Origin: a virus | DNA: 39,145 bases | Reading direction: 5' to 3' (one strand) | Virus record (IMG/VR): IMGVR_UViG_3300020166_000050 | Location: 1 to 39,145 of that record | Part shown: piece by piece, positions 21,001-27,816 of the stretch | Numbering within the stretch: the first letter of the stretch is position 1 | Layout: every line of letters starts with the position of its first letter | The notes under the pieces: generated by a model | Seen by the model: only the letters and a program-made list of their open reading frames with translations | Told to the model about the DNA's origin: nothing | The model's database searches: none | Made by a program: the position numbers and the translations under genes

Positions 21001-23304
21001 ATTTTCATCTACAAACTTTTTAAACTCTTTGTTTGTTTCGTATAATGTTTCAAGAGAAGTCCTTTTCATTTTAAAAGTTCTACCCTGGATGTTATCTAGT
21101 TTAGTTTTTAAATCAGAATCTGTGGCACTATCTCCTATGTTTTCTATTACAGAAACAACTTTGCCTCCGTCAACAATAGCACCTTGTTTAGGTATACCAT
21201 TTTTAATTTCTGCTTTCTTTTCCTCTACAGTTGGTTCCGCAGATGTTTCTGCATCAGGCTGTGTAGGTGCATTCATTGAATTATAAACAACATCAGCCAA
21301 TTCGGTGATCTCATTTATTTTAACCCCTGAGTCTTTTAATGGCTTAACTATAGTTTCATATACTTTAGCCTTCTCCAACATACCTTGGCCAGTTTCCTCA
21401 GTGAACTTAGGGTTCTTTTTGCTTAATTCTTTTTGTACAGATTTCTCAAAATTGGCATAATCTAAACCTGCTGTTGTCCATGCTTCCTTCTCTAGTTGAG
21501 ATGAAGATATTCCTAGGTTTGGTGATGCCATTAAAGTCGTTGCTGTTGCAGTAAGAATTACCGTATTTGTAAACTCTTCTTTAGACATAAACTTATCTAC
21601 ACCATATACTGGGTTTGGAGAGTTTTGATCGTACTTGTATTTAGTATAATTTTCAAAGCCTCCTTGTACAAGTTCTTCTAACTCCTCACCTCCAACTTCT
21701 TTTAAATATGCTTTTCCTCCTGCTTTTATTGCTGCTTGTCTACTTCCTGAAGATGCTAAGGTTTTAACCGCTTCTTTTGTGGCTCTTTGTCTTACACCCA
21801 TCATAGCACCAACACCTTTTCTTGCTAAAGGGTTATTAAATAAAGCACTAGTACCACCAGTAACAAGGGCTATACTTAATGCCATTGCTTCAGCGTCTTC
21901 TGGATCTACTCCAAGTTCTCTTGCTTCTTTATTTGTTTGATGATAAGATTTAAAGAATTGGTCACCCCCCATTATAGAACCTGCTACTAATGTACCTCCA
22001 CCTGTGTAAGCCGCAGCAACAATCGCAGGAGCCATTTCACCTACAGTCTTTAATGTCATTGGTAATATATACATAGGATTGTCAGCCAAGTCTGCCCCTG
22101 CTACCTCATTAGGTACATATGCATATTGACCTAAAGATGTGTCTTTCCAATTATCTGATGAGAAAAAATGGGAGATTTTATCTGCTGTTACTTCCGCTTG
22201 TCTGTCATATACTTCATCTAGTTCGGCTAACTTTTCATTTGTTTCATCTGAAGCAAGTGAACTTCCTATAGCGTCTGCTAATAATAACCCTGGATTTAGT
22301 TTATCGCCATGCTTTGCAAAAAACTCATACAGACCACCTCCTAAGTTTCCTAAAGTTTCAACAACTGCTCCCACACCTACTGCAACAGAAGTATCAAGAT
22401 AACCAGGCATAATTCCACCAACACCTGGACCCATAGCCCCACTTAATCTAGCAGTTTGCAGCATATCCCTTGCATCCTGAGAATACATATCTCCAAAATT
22501 GGCTTTTATATGATCATGATATTTAGATGCTACATCCTCATGGGATTTATACATCTTCATGAACTCTTCATCTTCACGCAGTTCAGGCATTATCTTAAAA
22601 AAGTCTTCATTTTTATCTACAAAATCATATAGATTCTTATCGTAGTTAGAAGCAATATATCTTAATGCATTAACTTTAAATTTAGTTCCTTGAAAATTTC
22701 TTGCTTGCTTTGTAAATTCATATGCAGACCTAGGATCTTCAAAAGGGTCTTCTCCTGGTTGGTATTTTTTATTAAACTCAGGATCAGTATGTCTTAACAC
22801 CTGTCCGTATTGTATCAAATTCTTTTTTATACTTTCATCAGTTCCTTCTGGCAACAATCCAGGCTGTGCAATAACACCATCAACTTCCTGGTTATCGTAC
22901 ATCTGAGTCCCTTTGTCTATAGCACCTTGTATTTTACCCCACTTACCCTGAGCGTTATCAGGATTTGTTTGGGCATTTAATACATTTATAGAACCGTTGT
23001 TGTTTTCATATTCAGGAAACTGAACACCCTCTAACTCAGGAAATAAACCTTCAAATTTAGAATTCAACTCATCACCTTGTTCGTAACGACCTCTATTAAA
23101 AGTGTTACCCCAGGCTACAGCCTCTTGAAATTGATTTTGATTAAGGTCAGGTATAACACTTTGTATATCTTGTATTTCAAAACCAGACATACCTGTATTC
23201 CTGGACTTTCTCAATTTATCCGCAAGAATAATTAATTTATCTTCTTTTTCCTCTGTACTTAAATCTACAAAAGGATCAACTCCTAAGATATCTTCGTCTT
23301 CCAT
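15094..23304 (-). CDS. Giant polyvalent/ejection-type virion protein (2736 aa)
   Basis: An 8.2-kb gene. Seen: a ParB-like patch around Asp792 (NVLDGMKRLAAAYNRG), and a zinc-metallopeptidase motif H911-E-F-A-H915 (HEFAHIWEDM) followed by LNEALVQ. Hydrophobic segments occur near residues 290-335, 425-450, 585-605 and 2385-2410. A Gln/Ser-rich linker lies near 1680-1745. ParB-like and metallopeptidase domains in one long chain are typical of phage 'polyvalent proteins' that enter the cell with the DNA. Position and order after the 201- and 632-aa genes match T7 gp16. It probably travels in the virion and is ejected. No lysozyme domain recognised. Confidence 0.75.
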   Translation of the reverse strand: MEDEDILGVDPFVDLSTEEKEDKLIILADKLRKSRNTGMSGFEIQDIQSVIPDLNQNQFQEAVAWGNTFNRGRYEQGDELNSKFEGLFPELEGVQFPEYENNNGSINVLNAQTNPDNAQGKWGKIQGAIDKGTQMYDNQEVDGVIAQPGLLPEGTDESIKKNLIQYGQVLRHTDPEFNKKYQPGEDPFEDPRSAYEFTKQARNFQGTKFKVNALRYIASNYDKNLYDFVDKNEDFFKIMPELREDEEFMKMYKSHEDVASKYHDHIKANFGDMYSQDARDMLQTARLSGAMGPGVGGIMPGYLDTSVAVGVGAVVETLGNLGGGLYEFFAKHGDKLNPGLLLADAIGSSLASDETNEKLAELDEVYDRQAEVTADKISHFFSSDNWKDTSLGQYAYVPNEVAGADLADNPMYILPMTLKTVGEMAPAIVAAAYTGGGTLVAGSIMGGDQFFKSYHQTNKEARELGVDPEDAEAMALSIALVTGGTSALFNNPLARKGVGAMMGVRQRATKEAVKTLASSGSRQAAIKAGGKAYLKEVGGEELEELVQGGFENYTKYKYDQNSPNPVYGVDKFMSKEEFTNTVILTATATTLMASPNLGISSSQLEKEAWTTAGLDYANFEKSVQKELSKKNPKFTEETGQGMLEKAKVYETIVKPLKDSGVKINEITELADVVYNSMNAPTQPDAETSAEPTVEEKKAEIKNGIPKQGAIVDGGKVVSVIENIGDSATDSDLKTKLDNIQGRTFKMKRTSLETLYETNKEFKKFVDENPDMVYDGKNKNAPAVIDNEGNVLDGMKRLAAAYNRGQKGIRVFNEQETTVSKEEETSIVNAIDNIVSPTSENSTNESMQDIEKIGNHFQRVFKGSTIEFDQEVFNEEAQKRGLDPAKNKGFRDRNTNQIYINPKLATLDTPIHEFAHIWEDMLAEVNPDAHKKAMALIKGTKFHKEAVANGYGDRALNEALVQAIGEKSAKIFKDPKRQSQFEKVIDQVKQAIKQALNLPADADFDIKTSSIDAVINSSAEKIMSATSIDPNANKESIDVDAIDAQRYKNPEREAIKEFNALKETLENDPTLSQLTPVMKDGKYQFTKTKSGKLKVKISGQSYALVNGVNEHFEGTIEEKIDLIGDKIVDEFEANKDVPEVVKGLGWYKDLHLNMRNLFGGRTNFFGRLLGATSGQTDVQQNYKYATQALEAYSKGAYDKYLEEYKEFIDRVEQFENEEELNQFFNEYKGRAVNALKKQGKTAYSESRIKPDPKDINETKRKLLNLWPKANPLYRTDNPTKLYGINSPAAAKVLAGIWLQQTQQSKTNNFYENVVGLTTNPTIDLWAARTIRRMVYDGNVDRYRIAERAEQGVDERVYAAEAGGFSDYQLAEEVIKNASAKLDMDPDDLQAYLWFAEKDLWLKKGWSKGTAAKKSDFREEAAKDDITRYYLGLSTERDQYTDPELEAKDNLEIIEEERQSIQNDLREGDLVSLKVNETQGQYLIYPERSFDAEMIVKSDQDMTPVLKRAIESAKKHEQESVFLSEVLPIDERMDPETMERELAKRPNARPAVEMQFRTPMSFEEASTFARENLDKEGVQLGPVKTDISGYTFITNEEGNKVLGVKYQFVPEFVFENEEDITDDNVRQAVSDWSNNAHETKLNLENNENVLYFYNHYVDTFVAHNNQYNGILNNIENGSKDIFKGTSKTRTKEYFQSKATRVEPQQGSPSVDAQRQQDEGDRSRFSGTVSPNDGGSISGVEHRRIDQAKLPDQLTQLLTTLSGQGMVPSKLIPAIKIYSQRVDGKELSTEQARMLLNKFMGSEGFRQRGFETGSIENAKDSDEGKQEVYDWVNENPNYYQTMDMKQTMELVLDDINSRGGFENEQVIKDLLGSNTTVKELARVQLARQAALHHYGLKVSKLRSEGASGAEIDSVIDTMAKIERVLAKDATEAGQASAALRSWTAQTAATLIDRTERAMEKFNEDMDNKSKFGNFIHRLFGGKQKLESTTLSPEQRKKIEELHSIIKDAPANSELANVAMRSMYKYMDSVLPSYTWQDTFFGLQYAALLSGVSTQVLNVTSGSANIVLQPLMEMSRIDKIFTGGYFDFIRKIGSGTNKKGMQQGYNMAMDIWKNGARVDKYQNSESTPDGGQYNVLETTEFKGGKANPYNYYKYVGRMLNATDRFISKVGYEGRYYNYLIDQLRKDGVPKSQLRKRASDLYLATEVSRTAQKEMETLMNRMREADPDTDFSNIEVVRARELMHEALALKYSEDFVDKSDAELEVMKEKDGFDGTIEEFKEYMKAMKEAEINGIATDANLASNAQVFIDNRPGSFAQPIAWVAEKIRQASNSQSIGFGGKLAMKSFVPFTSIIGSIGEYMIDVTPGIGLARAYMAKDGLGEKGSRMRDEQMSRAYFGTMSFLGLAALAAKAYEDDDEEPFFEVSGGGYNNSNMYTRNDMKNAALPPYSFKVGGVVMDYRNIVPLAIPMAIIGNYMETHKMTGGKGEVFDDMQDRLLIAYANSANLIMDSSVLTSVKELTEAIFGQVDGRGSQFDPNTVSDSSLNKTLQRIGKTSIKSIGGTVLRPLPQNLNLFRQTTKILDANSYSAGDAKNALLYAAGLSQIAGQPKVDVFGEQAKSYPGETVIPYTHWFGLRGEDARWQFLDKYNAYPGKIQNRPMKIGRDMRTLTDDELYQHQITTGQEFNKLITNYMRGRGRREDKILTYSGRSQSMHKMNISKMWAAAQAKSKLRNKKSWRNTIID
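18078..18284 (-). CDS. Candidate overprinted gene inside the giant gene (68 aa)
   Basis: An ATG-to-TAG frame on the same strand as the giant gene but in another frame. It begins MDQKTYLKELAKHAQR and contains GIDPASLELYRQMMADRF (residues ~44-61), which looks more like folded, helical protein than a chance frame. The host frame here is a low-complexity linker rich in Gln, Ser, Arg and Gly, as expected if it is constrained by a second frame. The start has an A-rich leader (ATATAGAAA). Local base composition is richer in GC than the surroundings. Alternatively it is a shadow, or it marks two compensating frameshifts. Confidence 0.35.
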   Translation of the reverse strand: MDQKTYLKELAKHAQRNTSNQRPQESNPNKEVQVSMHKDNKMKGIDPASLELYRQMMADRFQESNTEE

Positions 23305-23307
23305 ATT

Positions 23308-25206
23308 TTATCTTTCCTCGTTTAAATTGAATTCACCTGAAGAACCTGATACTTCATTTATAAAGTCCTGTACCTTCACTTCTGCTGTCTGAAGAGGACC
23401 AAATGTTCCATCTCCGTTATCTACTTTATATTCTAGTATACCGTACTTCTTAGAGAACCTATTTCCATAATATTCTCCGTCTCTTTTAAACTTAATATAT
23501 TTTACTTTTTTATCAGTAACCACTGCACCATTTCTATCTGTTACACCCACACTTGTATGCCCATTTCTAGCAAAATGTAAATTAACTGGCTTAAGTGCTG
23601 CATCAATTTTTTTACTGTCATTACTTGCATTAGATATACTTTGACCTAAAGTAGCAGCATCAAAAGCAGGCTGTGCATTTGCTTGATCTTGAGCAGCATT
23701 TTGTCTTGATATAGCATCTGCTTGAGCCTCATCTGTAAGTCCAGTTATATTACTTTGTCTATTTACACTACCATCACCAGACATAACACCTGTACTTTTG
23801 TTGTAATAACTCCAGGCATCAAAGTATGATTGACTACCAAATGTATTTTTAGACATATTTTGAACTACTTGATTTGCAGTTCTGTCGTTGTATATTGTAT
23901 ACTGTGGGTCACCATTTGCATCCATCCCTTCAAAGTAAAGTGTTCTTTCTTCTGTATTAGGATCAATACTTAAATAAACTTTGTTTGGTCTAACATACGT
24001 TTCTGTGGGTTGTCCAGTTGCAAGATTTTCTGTGACTATTCGAGCCAACTTATAATCTGCTTTAGAAAATCCTGTGACATCCAACATTTGAGTATCTATA
24101 CCATCACCATTTGTATCTACTTGAGCAAAAGGAACTGAATCTGTTCCTCCTGGCAATTGACTTAAATCTAAGTTTCTAACTTGATCTATATTTGTTACCA
24201 TGTCATTTACAGTATTTGCTTTTAACTGTAATTCTTTGTTTGCTGCTGATCCTCTATTAGGATCTTGAGGTCTACTTCTAAACTGTGTATCTTCTGAATC
24301 TTGAATTGATCCTCCAGGAGCAAGTTTTTTCATTTCTGATAAAACAAACTCTTGCTCATAAACTTTTTTAGCATGTGGATCTAAATCTCCACCACCATTT
24401 AATTGATGTTTTTGATCAACAAAATTATCCATCAATGTAGAAGCAGAATCATCTATACCTCTATACAATTCAACCAATCCCATAGGAGGTAATTTTGTTG
24501 AATCAAACGCAGGAATATACATACGAGTAGCAGGATCATATTTATAACCTGTAACAAACTTTTGTCCATCTACTGTTTTAGTAAACTGCGAAAACTCTGA
24601 GTTTACATTATTTAATCCTCCTGTTTGCTCTACCTTTTGTACTATTTCTCCAAGTTTAGACTGAAAGTCTGTTCTAACAACACCGTCTTTAATATTGTCT
24701 ATATTTCTTTTAAAACCTGTAAATGAGTTATCTAAATCATCTCTAGTAGTATTTAAACCACCTGTTTGAATTGCATCATCTAGACTTGCACCCAAAGCAT
24801 TACGTTCGTAGTATTTATTACTAGGATCCTCTTTAAACTGGTCAGTTATTTCTTGAGCACCTGTTGTAATCTGTGCTTGTTTAGCAACATTGATACCTAG
24901 TTTAGCATTGGCCTCTGCAAGCGTAACTTGATATGCTTCTGAATAAGTACCCATAGTAGCCAACTTCGCTATATCTTCACCAACCTCAGCAGCCATTATA
25001 TCAGAAAAATGTCCTGATACAATACCATCTCTAAGTGCTTGGGCTTGTTCAAACTTTTTATTCTTTGCCTCTGTGATTGCTCTAGCATTGTTTTGAACAG
25101 CCTGATTTAATTGTGCTGCTCCTGCATCAACAAAGCCTCCTCCAAAGAAAGGTGCTAAATTTACTTCTGTGTCTTGACCTAGTAAAGTCGGTGTATATTT
25201 TGCCAT
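23308..25206 (-). CDS. Internal virion protein, T7 gp15-like by position (632 aa)
   Basis: A 632-aa protein rich in Gln, Asn, Ala, Asp and Thr. It starts MAKYTPTLLGQDTEVNLAPFFGGG, with long helical stretches (residues ~30-130) and a more beta-like C-terminus. No membrane segment or enzyme motif seen. It lies between a 201-aa hydrophobic-start protein and the giant protein, the same order and relative size as T7 gp14-gp15-gp16, which form the DNA-ejection channel. Assigned by order and composition, not by a domain. Confidence 0.55.
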   Translation of the reverse strand: MAKYTPTLLGQDTEVNLAPFFGGGFVDAGAAQLNQAVQNNARAITEAKNKKFEQAQALRDGIVSGHFSDIMAAEVGEDIAKLATMGTYSEAYQVTLAEANAKLGINVAKQAQITTGAQEITDQFKEDPSNKYYERNALGASLDDAIQTGGLNTTRDDLDNSFTGFKRNIDNIKDGVVRTDFQSKLGEIVQKVEQTGGLNNVNSEFSQFTKTVDGQKFVTGYKYDPATRMYIPAFDSTKLPPMGLVELYRGIDDSASTLMDNFVDQKHQLNGGGDLDPHAKKVYEQEFVLSEMKKLAPGGSIQDSEDTQFRSRPQDPNRGSAANKELQLKANTVNDMVTNIDQVRNLDLSQLPGGTDSVPFAQVDTNGDGIDTQMLDVTGFSKADYKLARIVTENLATGQPTETYVRPNKVYLSIDPNTEERTLYFEGMDANGDPQYTIYNDRTANQVVQNMSKNTFGSQSYFDAWSYYNKSTGVMSGDGSVNRQSNITGLTDEAQADAISRQNAAQDQANAQPAFDAATLGQSISNASNDSKKIDAALKPVNLHFARNGHTSVGVTDRNGAVVTDKKVKYIKFKRDGEYYGNRFSKKYGILEYKVDNGDGTFGPLQTAEVKVQDFINEVSGSSGEFNLNEER

Positions 25207-25215
25207 AATTATGTT

Positions 25216-25821
25216 TTATTGGAAGAACCCAGTATTACCTGCTGCTGTTCCTGCTGTTCCCATATTTGCTAAACCTGCACCCGCCTGGTTAATACCACCA
25301 AAAGTCATTTGTCTAGACATAGCATCATTGGCTAATGTCCCTTGAACTTTCATTTTGAACGGATCTAATTCATTTAATTTAAATGCTTGGTCTTTTGCTT
25401 GAGCCAGGTTAGTTAAAGATTCTCTGTATCCAGAAATTCTTTGTGATCTTTCTTGTGCACCTGCCATTCTGTTTTTTATTAATGCATCTTGCATTCCTGC
25501 ACCCGCACTTGCACCAATTGCTAATTGATCTTCTAATGATCCTGAAGCCGCCTGTGCTCTAGCAACTGAATTTTGTGCATTAGTGAATAAAGCATTCTTC
25601 ATGTCTTGTTGCTCTGATAACCTACCATCTTTTCGGTTACGCATCATCTCCATGTCTTGTGATATCTCTTTTGGTATTTTGTATTTAGGTCTTTGAGCCA
25701 GAAGATTTTCTAATCTTTTCTGTCTTTTTTTCTTACCAAATATACCAGAGGCCGCTTGAGCCAAACCACCTAGTGCTTGAATACCTCCTCCGATTAAACC
25801 TGCTGTAACTATTCCTGCCAT
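25216..25821 (-). CDS. Internal virion protein, T7 gp14-like by position (201 aa)
   Basis: A 201-aa protein, close to the ~196 aa of T7 gp14. It has a hydrophobic, Gly/Ala-rich N-terminus (MAGIVTAGLIGGGIQALGGL, then AQAASGIFG) that could cross a membrane. A basic patch (GKKKRQKRLENLLAQRPK) follows, then a long Ala/Gln-rich helical part and a Gly-rich end. Such proteins sit inside the capsid and form the outer-membrane part of the ejection channel. It is followed by the 632- and 2736-aa genes. Confidence 0.6.
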   Translation of the reverse strand: MAGIVTAGLIGGGIQALGGLAQAASGIFGKKKRQKRLENLLAQRPKYKIPKEISQDMEMMRNRKDGRLSEQQDMKNALFTNAQNSVARAQAASGSLEDQLAIGASAGAGMQDALIKNRMAGAQERSQRISGYRESLTNLAQAKDQAFKLNELDPFKMKVQGTLANDAMSRQMTFGGINQAGAGLANMGTAGTAAGNTGFFQ

Positions 25822-26303
25822 GATTTTTCTTTTTTATTATATTCCTCTATTGTAATAGAGTATAGTTCATCCTGTATTTTTTCAATATCTTTTATGTTTG
25901 TTGGGTTTTTATGCACATTTATAAATAAGCATTCCTCTGTACAAACAATAAATCTTTTAGCACCCTTAATAGATTTAGCGTAACAAGGTGCAATATGTTC
26001 TACAGTTTCTTCATCTGTCGTAACAAATATTCTACCAGATAATAAAAACCAAAAATGATCAGTGTGATGTATCGCACTAACCACAAAGGATCCTTTTGGC
26101 ATTCTCATTTTTCTCATATACAATTGATCTGAAAAATCATGTGTAATTTGAAACTCATCATTATTAACTAATGTTTTTCCATCTCCATATATTCCTTCTT
26201 GATCATTATTAGCAATCATTACATTTTGTAAATCTTCAAGTTTCTGTTTAAAATTACTTACACCAGAATTACCCTTTTTGCTGACTGCCTCCTCTTGAAC
26301 CAT
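25809..26303 (-). CDS. Cupin-fold protein in the tail module (164 aa)
   Basis: A 164-aa protein. Residues ~70-120 read like a cupin double-stranded beta helix: MRMPKGSFVVSAIHHTDHFWFLL, then SGRIFVTTDEETVEHIAP and a Gly/Lys-Arg turn. The HH...H cluster (IHHTDHFW) could bind a metal. The N-terminus overlaps the 514-aa gene by 35 nt, and its end overlaps the 201-aa gene by 13 nt. Cupin-like proteins occur next to tail genes in many environmental phages, perhaps modifying or binding sugars. Enzyme activity is unproven. Confidence 0.6.
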   Translation of the reverse strand: MVQEEAVSKKGNSGVSNFKQKLEDLQNVMIANNDQEGIYGDGKTLVNNDEFQITHDFSDQLYMRKMRMPKGSFVVSAIHHTDHFWFLLSGRIFVTTDEETVEHIAPCYAKSIKGAKRFIVCTEECLFINVHKNPTNIKDIEKIQDELYSITIEEYNKKEKSWQE

Positions 26304-27813
26304 TTGTTGTATGCCCTTTACTTGTTATATATCCTATATTAGAATGCTTAACTTCTAAATCTTGCTGTCTAAAAGTCATAAATACTTTTATGTACTGACC
26401 TCTTAGTTTAGTTCCCTTCATCAACCTATCTCCGTATGTAGAATTATCTCCTACGTTTGGATCATTTGTATCTCCAAAAATATCAGCATAAAACACGCTT
26501 TCTCTTTTGGTATAATCATCTTTCAAAAGATCACTATTCATTGTCCAATTATCTATTGTCTCAAATCTAGTAATCCTTGGTACAGCATTACCTTCAACAG
26601 CATGTGTCATAAACACTTTAGACTGTGATGGTTCAATGTTTTCTACATAGCAAACCTGTGTAGGAAATGCACCATTGTAAAAATAATTCTTATTATTGGA
26701 ATCATCATGAATATATAACTTCCCTTTTACAAATGAAGCAAAGCCAGTTTTGTAAGTTGAAAAATATTCAGGGGTAAAAGAATATCTAGTAACCCATCTT
26801 TGTGCTGCTTGACTCCAAGCCATAGTTTGCTTTTTACCTGCTCGTACTTGTTCTACTATTTCTTCAACCTTCTTATAAATTTGAACATTTGTCTGCCATT
26901 GATAGTTACCTGTGTTACTGTTGGAGTAATCAAAAGACACTACAGGATTTGAACCATGATGATTAGTTAAAGTTAATTCAATACCTGAGTTACTATATCC
27001 ATCATTCAAATCATCTTCTGCAAATATAATGGCATCAGCATATCCTATTTTTATATCTAAATCTGTTTTTGGTGTTATACCTTCACCTTCTTCTACTATT
27101 TTAAAAACAACTCCTCCTTTGTAGAAATCACCAACAGAAACACTGTCTGTAGTCACTTCTTTTCTAACTGCTCTTACTCTGAATTTATGATATTTACGTC
27201 TTCCAAAAGCCGCACCACCACCAGAGTTTGGGTTAAACGATATACTTACGCATGGAGTATTACTGGTTTGATTGCTTGATTCCTGGGAACTCCAATAGTT
27301 TTTTACAATAGCCCAACTATGATTCTTTCTTAATTGACTTCCTCCGTTGCTAATGATTACAGGATCTAAAACAGACATTAAATTATACAATGTTGCTAAT
27401 TCCCAACTATGTGGTAAATACCAATCATCATATGTGACTCCGTCTACTGTTCTTGATATGTCTGAAGCAATCTTATGAGCAGAGGTCTCGTGCCCCGCTT
27501 GGTTAATTACTTGGTTTGTATTGTATGCTCCATCTGCTGAAGTAGCACCTGCAAAATAATCTTCATTAGTTTGCCATCCTCCTGGCTCTACATAAGTTGC
27601 TCTTACATTACTCCAATGTATATTTTGTGACTGTATATTTTGATAATCACTTTGTTGAATATTCTCTTCTGCTATAGTATGAGGAACACCTTCATGTATA
27701 TCTACTATGTGAACAGTTTTACCTGATGTTGTAGGCACCTGATTGCTTATGTCAAAGACAATTTTTATTTCATCTCCAGGATTAAAACTTGTATCTATAG
27801 AAAAACTACTCAT
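26269..27813 (-). CDS. Tail protein with DUF1566 (C-type-lectin-like) domain (514 aa)
   Basis: Residues ~80-218 carry the DUF1566 pattern: a 'HKIASDIS..VDGVTYDDWYLPHSWELATLYN' region, YWSS at 173-176 and the closing FRVRAVR at 211-217. This fold is a C-type-lectin-like scaffold used in host-binding and in variable proteins of diversity-generating retroelements. A second partial copy begins at VGDFYKGGVVFKIVEEGEG (~225-243). The C-terminal half is beta-rich and unrecognised. It lies between the large tail protein and the cupin/ejection genes, so it is probably a tail tip or receptor-binding protein. Confidence 0.7.
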   Translation of the reverse strand: MSSFSIDTSFNPGDEIKIVFDISNQVPTTSGKTVHIVDIHEGVPHTIAEENIQQSDYQNIQSQNIHWSNVRATYVEPGGWQTNEDYFAGATSADGAYNTNQVINQAGHETSAHKIASDISRTVDGVTYDDWYLPHSWELATLYNLMSVLDPVIISNGGSQLRKNHSWAIVKNYWSSQESSNQTSNTPCVSISFNPNSGGGAAFGRRKYHKFRVRAVRKEVTTDSVSVGDFYKGGVVFKIVEEGEGITPKTDLDIKIGYADAIIFAEDDLNDGYSNSGIELTLTNHHGSNPVVSFDYSNSNTGNYQWQTNVQIYKKVEEIVEQVRAGKKQTMAWSQAAQRWVTRYSFTPEYFSTYKTGFASFVKGKLYIHDDSNNKNYFYNGAFPTQVCYVENIEPSQSKVFMTHAVEGNAVPRITRFETIDNWTMNSDLLKDDYTKRESVFYADIFGDTNDPNVGDNSTYGDRLMKGTKLRGQYIKVFMTFRQQDLEVKHSNIGYITSKGHTTNGSRGGSQQKG

Positions 27814-27816
27814 CTT

